Source of the DNA: Terriglobales bacterium
GTDB lineage: Bacteria > Acidobacteriota > Terriglobia > Terriglobales > Acidobacteriaceae
Reading direction: 5' to 3'
DNA length: 42,718 nt
Assembly (NCBI GenBank): GCA_024281115.1
Contig: JAMXLI010000318.1
Location: forward strand, 1 to 42,718
Shown: positions 19,899-27,508 of the stretch, one piece after another
How positions within the stretch are numbered: position 1 is the stretch's first letter
Layout of the letters: the number at the start of each line of letters is the position of its first letter
The notes under the pieces: generated by a model
The model's input: only the letters and a program-made list of their open reading frames with translations
What the model was told of the DNA's origin: nothing
Database searches by the model: none
Translations under genes and position numbers: made by a program

Positions 19899-20288
19899 AT
19901 GGCAGCTTGCCAGCTATTTTCCGCTCCACGCCCGCTCCGCAGCCTCGCCTTTCTGCTGGCGCTTGCGCCTGTCCTTGTGTTCAGCGCGTGCGAAAATGAG
20001 GTCCGCAAAAGCGATGCCGAGCTTGGACTCAATCCGCAGCAGGCGTCCGGCCGCCGGGTCTTCGACAGCTACTGCGCGCGTTGTCACCGGGCTTATTCCT
20101 CGCGCGACCTGCAGGGCCCAAGCCTTCAGGGCATGTTTCGCAAACCCTACCTGAGCAGCGGCCTTCCGGCCAACGACGACCGCGCCGGCGATATCATCCG
20201 CTATGGCCGCAGCAAGATGCCCGGCTACGGACAGGTCCTTGACCAGCAACAGCTGGCTGACCTGTTGGCTTACCTGCACACTCTGTAA
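19899..20288 (+). CDS. Monohaem c-type cytochrome lipoprotein
   Basis: A 129-residue exported electron carrier. A hydrophobic signal (LAFLLALAPVLVFSAC) ends in a lipobox with Cys31. The haem site is CARCH at 59-63, and a likely distal Met ligand is in RSKMPGYG. The fold matches a small class I cytochrome c. ATG 19899 gives a sensible signal peptide; the ORF track start at 19776 lies inside the divergent gene's region. No oxidase subunit is adjacent, so its redox partner is unknown. lipA follows after about 70 bases on the same strand. Confidence 0.9.
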   Translation: MAACQLFSAPRPLRSLAFLLALAPVLVFSACENEVRKSDAELGLNPQQASGRRVFDSYCARCHRAYSSRDLQGPSLQGMFRKPYLSSGLPANDDRAGDIIRYGRSKMPGYGQVLDQQQLADLLAYLHTL

Positions 20289-20355
20289 TGCGGCGGTCGA
20301 TGACTGAGGCGCGGGAACCCTGCTCCAGCGGAGCCGCATCGTACAATGGGACTGG

Positions 20356-21264
20356 ATGGCAAGCACGCCTGAGCTCGTTCAGATCGACCTGGCCCCGCGG
20401 ATGCCTAAGCCTGCCTGGCTGAAGGCCCGTGCGCCCATGGGCGACAATTATCATGAGCTCAAGAAGCTGGCCCGCGGGCTTGGCCTGCATACCGTTTGCG
20501 AGTCAGCGCAGTGCCCCAATATTGGCGAATGCTGGAACCATCGCACCGCCACCTTCATGTTGCTGGGCGACATCTGTACCCGGCGCTGCGGCTTCTGCGC
20601 CGTTCCCAAGGGCTCTCCCGGCCCGCTCGACTGGGACGAACCGCGCCGCGTGGCCGAGGCGGTCGCCGAGCTGGGGTTGCGTCACACCGTGGTGACCAGC
20701 GTAAACCGCGACGACGACAATCTGGGCGCCGCCCGCATCTTCGCCGCCACCATCGCCGAAATTCGTCGCAGCACTCCCGGCTGCCGGGTCGAGGTGCTGA
20801 TCCCCGATTTCCAGGGCGATGAGGAAGCGCTGCGCATCGTGCTCGACGCTCATCCCGACGTCCTCAATCACAATACGGAGACCGTGCCCCGCCTCTATCG
20901 CGCTGTCCGATCAGGCGCGCGCTATGGGCGCACGCTGCGGCTGCTTGAGAACGTGAAGAGGTTTTCTCCGGGAACAGCCAGCAAGTCGGGCGTCATGGTT
21001 GGCCTGGGCGAAACGGTTGCCGAGCTCCTGGAAGTCTTCGGCGATCTTGCGGCCCGGGGGGTGGACATCCTCACCGTCGGCCAGTATCTGCGGCCGTCGC
21101 GCGACCATCTGCCGATTGCCCGCTTCTATACGCCTGAAGAATTCTCTTATCTGAAACAGGAAGCGTTGCGGCTCGGATTCCGGCACGTCGAATCCGGTCC
21201 CCTGGTTCGCTCCAGCTATCACGCGCACGAACAGGCCGACGCCACGGCTGCCGTTCGCGCCTAG
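20356..21264 (+). CDS. lipA: Lipoyl synthase
   Basis: Radical-SAM enzyme that inserts two sulfurs into protein-bound octanoyl groups. The auxiliary cluster ligands are in [12 protein letters not shown] (Cys48, 53, 59). The radical-SAM CxxxCxxC is in CTRRCGFC (Cys74, 78, 81). The C-terminal RSSYHA holds the conserved serine ligand. At 302 residues the length is normal. No lipB is in the window. Confidence 0.97.
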   Translation: MASTPELVQIDLAPRMPKPAWLKARAPMGDNYHELKKLARGLGLHTVCESAQCPNIGECWNHRTATFMLLGDICTRRCGFCAVPKGSPGPLDWDEPRRVAEAVAELGLRHTVVTSVNRDDDNLGAARIFAATIAEIRRSTPGCRVEVLIPDFQGDEEALRIVLDAHPDVLNHNTETVPRLYRAVRSGARYGRTLRLLENVKRFSPGTASKSGVMVGLGETVAELLEVFGDLAARGVDILTVGQYLRPSRDHLPIARFYTPEEFSYLKQEALRLGFRHVESGPLVRSSYHAHEQADATAAVRA

Positions 21265-21370
21265 TTCCGCCCCCCTTCGCCCCGCCGCACCTGCATGCCA
21301 GCCCGCCGAGTCGCCTGGGGTACTCCCAAGGGAGTTTGCGGACAGCACGGGTGCCGGCGGACCGCGGACT

Positions 21371-22444
21371 CTAGAACACCCGCAGCCGGATGGTGAGGTA
21401 CTTCTTGGGATTTTCCCGGATGGCGCGGATCAGGCTGCGCGACTCTACCAGCAGCTGGTCCGTGTTGTTGTAGAACGAGGGATTGCGAATCAGCATGCCC
21501 AGCGACCCTTGGCCACTGTCCAGGCGATTGGCGAGGTCATTCAGCTTGGTCACGGTGGCATTGATCTTGTCGGCGAATGCCTGGTTGCGCAGCGCCAGCC
21601 CCAAGGCGCCCTGGCCGGCATTCACATCCTCCAGCATCTTATTGGCTCGCGCGATGGTGGCATTGGCGTTGTCATACAGCGCCGGGTCCCGGATGAACTT
21701 GCCGGCCGTACCCTGCCCCGCATTGATCTGGTCCACTAACTGGTTCAGCTTGTCCACCGTGCCGTTGGCCTTGCGGTAGAGTTCGTCGTCCACCAGCAGT
21801 TTGCCCAGGCTGCCTTTGCCCTGGCTCACGTCGGTCGCCACTGCCTGGAATTCCGCAACGGTGGCGTTCAGCTTGTTGAACAGCGTGGGATCGTAGATCA
21901 GCTTCCCAATGGACCCGTTCCCGGTTTCGATGAATGCCACGATGCGGTCCACGCGGTTCAGCAGCGCGTTGATGTTCTGCAGCGTGGTCTGGCTGGCGCG
22001 GACCATGTCCTGCAGGTCCGGCTTGTTGCGGATGGGAAGCTCGTCCCCATTCTCCACCGGGGGGCGCCGGGCCTGCACGCTATCAATGTCTACGAATACT
22101 TCGCCCAGCACGCCGGCCGTGGTCAGCTCCGCCACCGAATCCTTGCGCAGGCTGTCGCGGTACCGGGTGGTCACCTTCATGACCACCTCCACCGGGGTAA
22201 GTCCGTGGTTGGGAATCACACGCACGCTTTCCACGTTGCCGATATCTACGCCCTGCAGGCGCACGGGAGCGCCCACGCGCAACCCGCTGGCATTGTCGAA
22301 GTAAGCTCGGAGCCGGATCTTGGCGGTGAACGGGCCGGCCGATCCCGTCATGAGGAATATCAGCAGCGCCAGCACCAGCGCCGCGAACAGCACTGTCAGG
22401 CCAACCTTGAGTTGCGACCACTTCAGTTGCTGCTGGCTAGGCAC
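21371..22444 (-). CDS. MCE-domain (MlaD-like) lipid-transport protein with five tandem 34-residue repeats
   Basis: A 357-residue membrane-anchored protein. An N-terminal helix (LTVLFAALVLALLIFLM, about 16-33) is followed by one MCE domain (LRAYFDNASGLRVGAPVRLQGVDIGNVESV to VFVDIDS), which in MlaD forms a ring that passes lipids between membranes. Residues 175-344 are five repeats of exactly 34 residues with the pattern GxGSxGKLIxDPxLYxxxNATVxxLNxL. The ATPase (MlaF) and permease (MlaE) are not adjacent. An intergenic hairpin lies just upstream. It is downstream of the membrane synthase gene on the same strand. Confidence 0.9.
   Translation of the reverse strand: MPSQQQLKWSQLKVGLTVLFAALVLALLIFLMTGSAGPFTAKIRLRAYFDNASGLRVGAPVRLQGVDIGNVESVRVIPNHGLTPVEVVMKVTTRYRDSLRKDSVAELTTAGVLGEVFVDIDSVQARRPPVENGDELPIRNKPDLQDMVRASQTTLQNINALLNRVDRIVAFIETGNGSIGKLIYDPTLFNKLNATVAEFQAVATDVSQGKGSLGKLLVDDELYRKANGTVDKLNQLVDQINAGQGTAGKFIRDPALYDNANATIARANKMLEDVNAGQGALGLALRNQAFADKINATVTKLNDLANRLDSGQGSLGMLIRNPSFYNNTDQLLVESRSLIRAIRENPKKYLTIRLRVF
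21413..21922 (-). repeat. Five in-frame 102-bp repeats in the MCE gene
   Basis: The repeats start GNGSIGKLIYD, GKGSLGKLLVD, GQGTAGKFIRD, GQGALGLALRN and GQGSLGMLIRN. All five units are 34 residues long with no gaps. The protein pattern is clear while the DNA has diverged, so the repeat is old and selected at protein level. Confidence 0.9.
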
Positions 22445-22480
22445 CGTCTCCCCTGCAAATCCTGAGTGCGCCCACGGCGC

Positions 22481-22519
22481 TCACCCGGGCACGACGGACG
22501 CCACCGTGGCCCCGGGTGA
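22481..22519. other. Long intergenic inverted repeat
   Basis: TCACCCGGG and CCCGGGTGA form a perfect 9-bp stem, and the interior can extend it with CACG/CGTG and GG/CC pairs. It lies between the stop of the membrane synthase gene and the start of the MCE gene. No T-run follows on either strand, so it is not a textbook terminator. It could be an mRNA-stabilising or processing element. Confidence 0.55.
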
Positions 22520-22577
22520 TGTGGCTCGCCAACTCCACGTCAGCAAGCAGTTGGCCAGATAATATCAAACGTCGCAA

Positions 22578-24974
22578 TCAGCCCCGAACGGCTGCCGCCC
22601 GGCGCTCGAAGGTGCTGGTGAGCGCGAACGCGAGCAGGTAGGCCGCCGCACCGTAGGTGAGCGTGACGTTGAGGCCGAACTCGATGGCAATCACTATGGC
22701 AAGCACCGATCCCAGAACGCTCGAGGCCGCATTCATGGCCCAGGCCCACTCCACTACGCTTGCGGTCTCGGCGCTTGCAAGAGCAGCCAGCCAGCGGAGA
22801 CCGGTGGGAAACGGCATCCCCATGGCGAATCCCAGAGGGATAAGCAAAGCGCCGCTCACCGCCAGCTTGGCTAAAAAGGGGAGGCCAACCAGCGCGCCCA
22901 ATACCGTGGGAAGGGCCAGCACGTAGGCCACAATCGCCGCCGCGATAATGACCAGCGGAATTCGCACCCGCCGCGGTTCCTCCAGCCAACGCCGTGAGGC
23001 CACGCTTCCCGCCCCGCTGGACAGCAAGAGCAGAAAGATGACCACGGTGAGCGCGTACGTGGGATGTCCAAGGAACAGGACAAAACGCTGGATGAAAGCC
23101 ATCTCCACCAGGATGTATCCCAGGCCGATGGCCACGAAATACACGAGATTCAACGCGTGGGCCCCGCTGCCGCCGTGCAGCCACAACGGTAGCACCAGGA
23201 ACAGCAGTACCGCGGCGACCGAGATGAGCACCACCATGGCCAGCACCACTACCCCCAGATTGACCTTCCAGTCCATGGCGCGGTTCACCACGGTGCGGTT
23301 GAGGATCTGCGACGTTTTCAGGGTAAAAAAGAAGAATGGATTATTGTCCGTCACCGGCGAGACATTGAATTCATAGATGCGGGCGAAGAGCGCCGGTTCC
23401 TTGCTGGCGATCAGTTGGCTGAAAGGGTTTTGCGGACGCTCGGAAGGCATGTATTGGGCGACCAGCGCCGTTTCTTTCATATGCGCGCGCGCCGCTGCCT
23501 CTTCCTCCGGCGTGAATGGGCTCTTCTTGGCCAACACCACCACCGGGATACCGTCGTCCTTCAACGCGCCTTCGGAAAAGACCATGAAGTGCCCGGAAGG
23601 ATCGCTTACCCCCATCTGGCGCAACGCGGCCATACCCTCCGACACCACCCGTAGCGCCTCGCGCGGGCGTCGGAACTCCCAGCGTGTGATCGCGATCATT
23701 CCGTCGGGGTTAAGGTGGTCGAAGTACTGCCGGAAAGCTTCCACCGTGTACAAGTTGTTCTCACTCAGTGCGAACGCGCCCGCTGCGGTGGAGGCCCAGG
23801 TGTCCACCAGTGTCATCTGAATCACGTCGTAGCGTTCCGCCGTGCCCCGGATAAAGGAGCGCCCGTCGCTCACGTAAACGTGCACCTGCGGCAGGGTATA
23901 GAGGTGGTAGGACCAGTCGGCATAGCGGCTGGTCATCACGTCGTTCACGATGATCGGGTTGATCTCAATCCCGGTCACGCTCGGGCTGCCGTTCCCCACC
24001 GCCCGCAGGACGTCCACCCCGCCCCCGGGTCCGATGATGGCGTACTTGCCCTTCGGACGCAGGATGTTGGCCATGGAAGGCGGCGACACCATTAGCCGTT
24101 TCTGCCACACCGTTCCCACCCACTTGGCCGGGTCGGCGTTCATGATCGCGCTGTTCGCGTCCTCATCGATCACGATCCAGCGCGAGCCGTCCTCTTTAAC
24201 GTCCACTTCGATGCGCGAGATTGAGTTCCAGCGCACGTACTCTACCTTGCTGGCGAACTTGGCAATCGGCGCGCCTTTCGCGTAAATCACGTCAATCCAG
24301 CGTCCATTGCGATTTGCCGCGAGGGTAACCAGCAGAACCAGGGCCAGCAACACCGCGGCTAACCGCGCTCGCCCGCCCGCCGACCAAAGCACGGCGGCTA
24401 CAGCCATTGCCAGTGCGGCGAACAGCACCGCGTTGGGACCGCCCATCCAGTTCAACAGCGGCACGATTCCCAGGCAGGCGGCAGCCCCTCCCAGCAGGTC
24501 GGCCCCGTACAGCTGCGGAATCCGGCGTGCTTCGCGGGCGAACACCACTGAGAACAGCAATCCGGTGAAGAAGAAAGGCACCGCGGAGCAGAGATAGATC
24601 AATGTCAGCCGCTTGAAATTGTGTCCGGTCAGCAGCAGCGACACGGGCGTGTGCAGCACCACTTCAAGCGCGATCACGATGGCGACGGCGTTCAGGCTGC
24701 AGGCCGCTGCTCCAATGTGGCGGGTGCTGAACCGGGCCAGCCATCCCCGCCGCAGGTAGGCAAAAACGCCGCCGGCCCCCAGTCCCAACAAGGCAATCGA
24801 GATCGCCAGAAAGGCGAAGTGGTAAAACAGCACGACGGAAAACAGCCGGGTCAGCGAGAGTTCCAGCAGCAGGGCGGCAAAACTCGCCAGCGCGATTCCG
24901 GCCCAGGGTGAACGGTTCACGGTCTCGGAGGGACTCGCCGGAGCGGGATTGGGAAGAACGACCGTCTCACTCAT
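22578..24974 (-). CDS. Polytopic membrane protein with spermidine-synthase-like (SAM-binding) domain
   Basis: A 798-residue protein in three parts. N-terminal transmembrane helices run to about residue 215 (IALASFAALLLELSLTRLF onward). A soluble Rossmann-type domain follows with GKYAIIGPGGGVDVLRAVGNG, the acidic VTGIEINPIIV and a later MTLVDTWASTAAGAFALSE, as in spermidine synthases and related methyltransferases. C-terminal helices include IALGYILVEMAFIQRF-like and FAMGMPFPTGLRWL segments. Such fusions are seen in several phyla and lack a proven substrate. Whether it makes a polyamine, methylates a lipid or acts as a transporter is unknown. ATG 24974. It follows acpS on the same strand by 60 bases. 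Confidence 0.8.
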   Translation of the reverse strand: MSETVVLPNPAPASPSETVNRSPWAGIALASFAALLLELSLTRLFSVVLFYHFAFLAISIALLGLGAGGVFAYLRRGWLARFSTRHIGAAACSLNAVAIVIALEVVLHTPVSLLLTGHNFKRLTLIYLCSAVPFFFTGLLFSVVFAREARRIPQLYGADLLGGAAACLGIVPLLNWMGGPNAVLFAALAMAVAAVLWSAGGRARLAAVLLALVLLVTLAANRNGRWIDVIYAKGAPIAKFASKVEYVRWNSISRIEVDVKEDGSRWIVIDEDANSAIMNADPAKWVGTVWQKRLMVSPPSMANILRPKGKYAIIGPGGGVDVLRAVGNGSPSVTGIEINPIIVNDVMTSRYADWSYHLYTLPQVHVYVSDGRSFIRGTAERYDVIQMTLVDTWASTAAGAFALSENNLYTVEAFRQYFDHLNPDGMIAITRWEFRRPREALRVVSEGMAALRQMGVSDPSGHFMVFSEGALKDDGIPVVVLAKKSPFTPEEEAAARAHMKETALVAQYMPSERPQNPFSQLIASKEPALFARIYEFNVSPVTDNNPFFFFTLKTSQILNRTVVNRAMDWKVNLGVVVLAMVVLISVAAVLLFLVLPLWLHGGSGAHALNLVYFVAIGLGYILVEMAFIQRFVLFLGHPTYALTVVIFLLLLSSGAGSVASRRWLEEPRRVRIPLVIIAAAIVAYVLALPTVLGALVGLPFLAKLAVSGALLIPLGFAMGMPFPTGLRWLAALASAETASVVEWAWAMNAASSVLGSVLAIVIAIEFGLNVTLTYGAAAYLLAFALTSTFERRAAAVRG

Positions 24975-25034
24975 CCACGAACCTTACAGTGCGCTTGCCC
25001 TCGGAACCCAGGGCCAGCGTCCAACCGCTGCGCT

Positions 25035-25412
25035 TCAACTCTCCAGAATGACTTGCGCTATGGCCTCGGCGGAAGTGTGCGAGAGCGACAGCGATGCCCG
25101 CGCCATTCCCAGGCGGGCGGCAAACTCCGCCGCCTTTCCCGCAAATGCCAGCGTGGGCCGGCTCCCCGGGAGGCGCCGCACCTCCAGGTCGCGCCAGCGC
25201 ACCCCGTGCCGCCATCCCGTGCCCAGGGCCTTCATGGCGGCTTCCTTGGCGGCAAAACGGGCGGCATAGCGTTCCACCCGGTTGGCCTTGGAATCACAGT
25301 AGCGTATTTCTTCAGCGGTGAAGATGCGGTCCAGAAACCTGCGCCCGTAGCGCTCCAGTACCGCCGCCACGCGCGGCACTTCCACGATATCTATGCCCGT
25401 GCCAACGATCAT
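25035..25412 (-). CDS. acpS: Holo-[acyl-carrier-protein] synthase
   Basis: Transfers 4'-phosphopantetheine from CoA to Ser of acyl carrier protein. The 125-residue product has GTGIDIVEVPRV with the Mg-binding Asp, IFTAEEIRYC, and RYAARFAAKEAAMKALG, and ends SHTSAEAIAQVILES. ATG 25412 gives the normal family length. The ORF track start at 25694 would fuse unrelated sequence from the DUF488 gene region. Confidence 0.95.
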   Translation of the reverse strand: MIVGTGIDIVEVPRVAAVLERYGRRFLDRIFTAEEIRYCDSKANRVERYAARFAAKEAAMKALGTGWRHGVRWRDLEVRRLPGSRPTLAFAGKAAEFAARLGMARASLSLSHTSAEAIAQVILES

Positions 25413-25504
25413 CCCGGTGTACTGGACACGAAGCTTTTCGCCCCGAGGTGGATTTAAGGTATCACAGCGCCCCTCGGTGCCTTGCGCCGCGCGCGCGGCC
25501 GTTC

Positions 25505-26047
25505 TCAGGCTTCCAGTCCGGGCAGCACATCGCCCGGATAGATGACGTTCTGGCCCTGGCGCTGCGCCTCGGCCGTGAGCTTGTGCGGGCGCGGAGGACC
25601 TTGGCCGTCGATGTGCAGCACCTGGTGGCCGTGCGCCGCCAGGTAATCGGAGACCAGCATGCGATGACAACGGAAGTACACGCGTTCGGCGCACATGATG
25701 GCCACCCGCTTCTGCTCCGCCCAGCGCACCAGGTCCGCTGACGCCGCGTGAAACTCCTCGGTTGTCATGTAGTCGGCGTAGTTGCGGAAAGACGCGTTCC
25801 GCAGCCCCAGGTTGGGCGAGCGTTCCTGCTGCTTTTTGCGGCGGCCGCCCAGTGCCGGCAGCCAGCGGTATTCGATTCCGCGCGGCGGAAGTTCGCGTTC
25901 CAGATTCTCGCGGTTAAACTGCGGCAACCTGCGTGACCCGGGAAAGGCGCGAATGTCGCCGAGCGCCTCGATCCCGTGCGCCGCCAGGGTAGCCAATAAG
26001 TCCTCGAGGCTTCGCGTCGAATGACCGATGGTGTAAACGGTGGCGAT
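25505..26047 (-). CDS. DUF488-family protein, apparent ATC start
   Basis: A soluble protein of about 180 residues. The ORF track starts at TTG 25996, inside the conserved domain, and misses the family's signature N terminus. Reading back in frame gives ATVYTIGHSTRSLEDLL joined to ATLAAHGIEALGDIRAFP, which is how DUF488 proteins normally begin. There is no ATG, GTG or TTG between that signature and the in-frame TGA that ends selA. ATC 26047 lies 6 bases after GGGAG and would give M-ATVYTIGHS, so it is the probable start. Other family marks are NYADYMTTEEF and MCAERVYFRCHRMLVSDYL, with Cys and His residues. The function is unknown. It is probably co-transcribed with selA. Confidence 0.8.
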   Translation of the reverse strand: MATVYTIGHSTRSLEDLLATLAAHGIEALGDIRAFPGSRRLPQFNRENLERELPPRGIEYRWLPALGGRRKKQQERSPNLGLRNASFRNYADYMTTEEFHAASADLVRWAEQKRVAIMCAERVYFRCHRMLVSDYLAAHGHQVLHIDGQGPPRPHKLTAEAQRQGQNVIYPGDVLPGLEA

Positions 26048-26065
26048 GTTAATCTCCCGTGCGGT

Positions 26066-27487
26066 TCAGGACGTTCCGGCGGCCTGGCGCAGCGCGTCCG
26101 CGAGCGCAGAATCCTGCTCGGGAAAGACGGTGCGCAGATCGAGTAGCACGCGTTCGTCCTCCACGCGGGCGATCACCGGCGGCTCCCATTGCCGCAAGGC
26201 GCGCGCCAGCTGGTCCGCACTTCTCCCGGCACGGGTGAGCGCAAGCAGCACGGTCGGCAGCGTGGCTGCCGGCGCGGCACCGCCGCCAATCATGGATTCC
26301 CCCTGCTCAATCTCAATGGCGAGATTGGCAACGTCCCGCAGTTTGCTTTGCAGGCCGCGGGCGCGCTCACCAATCTCCTGGCGGCTCAAGCGCAGCATGC
26401 GAAGTACGGGAACGCTGCCGTCGCGGCGCACGTAGGCAAGCAGCGTCGCCTCTAACGCGGCATAGGTCAGCTTGTCCACCCGCAGCGCGCGAAACAGGGG
26501 GTTCTTCCGTATCCGGGTAATGAGCTCGCGTTGTCCGCTGAGCAGCCCCGCTTGCGGACCGCCCAGCAGCTTGTCGCCGCTGTAGGTGACCACGTCGGCA
26601 CCCGTCCGCAGGCTCTCGGCGACGCCGGGCTCCCCGCTCACGCCCACTGACGCAAGATCGAACAGAGCCCCGCTGCCCAGGTCTTCCATCACCGGCAACT
26701 GGCGCGCGCGCCCGAGGTCCACCAGTTGCTGAAGCGACGGCTGCTCGGTAAAGCCGGTAATCTGGAAATTCGAGCGATGCACCCGCAGCAGCAGCCGCGT
26801 CCTGTCGGTGATCGCCTGCTCATAATCGGAAATCCGCGTGCGGTTGGTGGTCCCCACTTCCCGCAAGATTGCGCCCGACTTGGCCATCACGTCGGGTATG
26901 CGGAACGATCCGCCAATTTCCACCAGCTCGCCACGCGAGACCACGACTTCGCCACCTTCCGCTAGCGAGTTCAAGGCCAGCAGCACAGCAGCCGCGTTGT
27001 TGTTCACCACCAGGGTTGTGGCATGGGTGCCGAGCTCCAGCAGCCCTGCCAGTAGCCGTTGGGCGTGCGTATCGCGCTCGCCACGCTCCCCGGTTTCCAG
27101 GTCATATTCCAGGTTGGAATAGCCGCAGGCGACCTCGGCCGCGTGTGCCAGCGCTTCCCGGGAGAGCGGCGCCCGTCCCAGATTGGTGTGCAGAACCACC
27201 CCGGTCGCGTTGATCACCGGGCGCAGCGAGTAACGCAGGCTGGCGCGCAAGTGCCGCTCGAGCGCGGCGCTAAGGCCGGCAACTGCCAGATCGACGCCCG
27301 CGTCGTCCAGCGTCCCCGCCGCGATGGCCCGGCGCACCTCCTCAAGTACCGCGCGCGCCGAATCCGCCACGGCGGCATGGCCCTCGCGTTCACTGAGCCC
27401 CGCCACCTCCGGCAGCCGCAGCAGTTCATCCACCGCCGGCAGGCGGCGGAAAAGAGCGGCGCGAGTTGCTTCCGTCGGTCGCGTCAT
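26066..27487 (-). CDS. selA: L-seryl-tRNA(Sec) selenium transferase (selenocysteine synthase)
   Basis: PLP enzyme that converts Ser-tRNA(Sec) to Sec-tRNA(Sec). Family blocks are RPVINATGVVLHTNLGRAPLS, YSNLEYDLETGERGERD, VNNNAAAVLLALN and the PLP-lysine motif VTYSGDKLLGGPQAG. About 473 residues, normal length. I chose ATG 27487 (MTRPTEATRAAL); GTG 27505 is also in frame. It starts 21 bases after recG. selB, selD and the tRNA(Sec) are not in the window, but a full-length selA implies that the organism uses selenocysteine. Confidence 0.95.
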   Translation of the reverse strand: MTRPTEATRAALFRRLPAVDELLRLPEVAGLSEREGHAAVADSARAVLEEVRRAIAAGTLDDAGVDLAVAGLSAALERHLRASLRYSLRPVINATGVVLHTNLGRAPLSREALAHAAEVACGYSNLEYDLETGERGERDTHAQRLLAGLLELGTHATTLVVNNNAAAVLLALNSLAEGGEVVVSRGELVEIGGSFRIPDVMAKSGAILREVGTTNRTRISDYEQAITDRTRLLLRVHRSNFQITGFTEQPSLQQLVDLGRARQLPVMEDLGSGALFDLASVGVSGEPGVAESLRTGADVVTYSGDKLLGGPQAGLLSGQRELITRIRKNPLFRALRVDKLTYAALEATLLAYVRRDGSVPVLRMLRLSRQEIGERARGLQSKLRDVANLAIEIEQGESMIGGGAAPAATLPTVLLALTRAGRSADQLARALRQWEPPVIARVEDERVLLDLRTVFPEQDSALADALRQAAGTS

Positions 27488-27508
27488 GCCGATATTTGAC
27501 CACACATT

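Noticed and set aside
21322-21335. Small hairpin ACTCC-CAAG-GGAGT between lipA and the MCE gene
   Set aside because: Only five base pairs and a very short T stretch; too weak to call a terminator.
26000-26100. Selenocysteine readthrough of the selA TGA into DUF488
   Set aside because: The frames match and the genome has selA, but SelA is complete at the TGA. The bases after it form only a weak stem with no convincing SECIS, and a ribosome-binding site restarts translation nearby.
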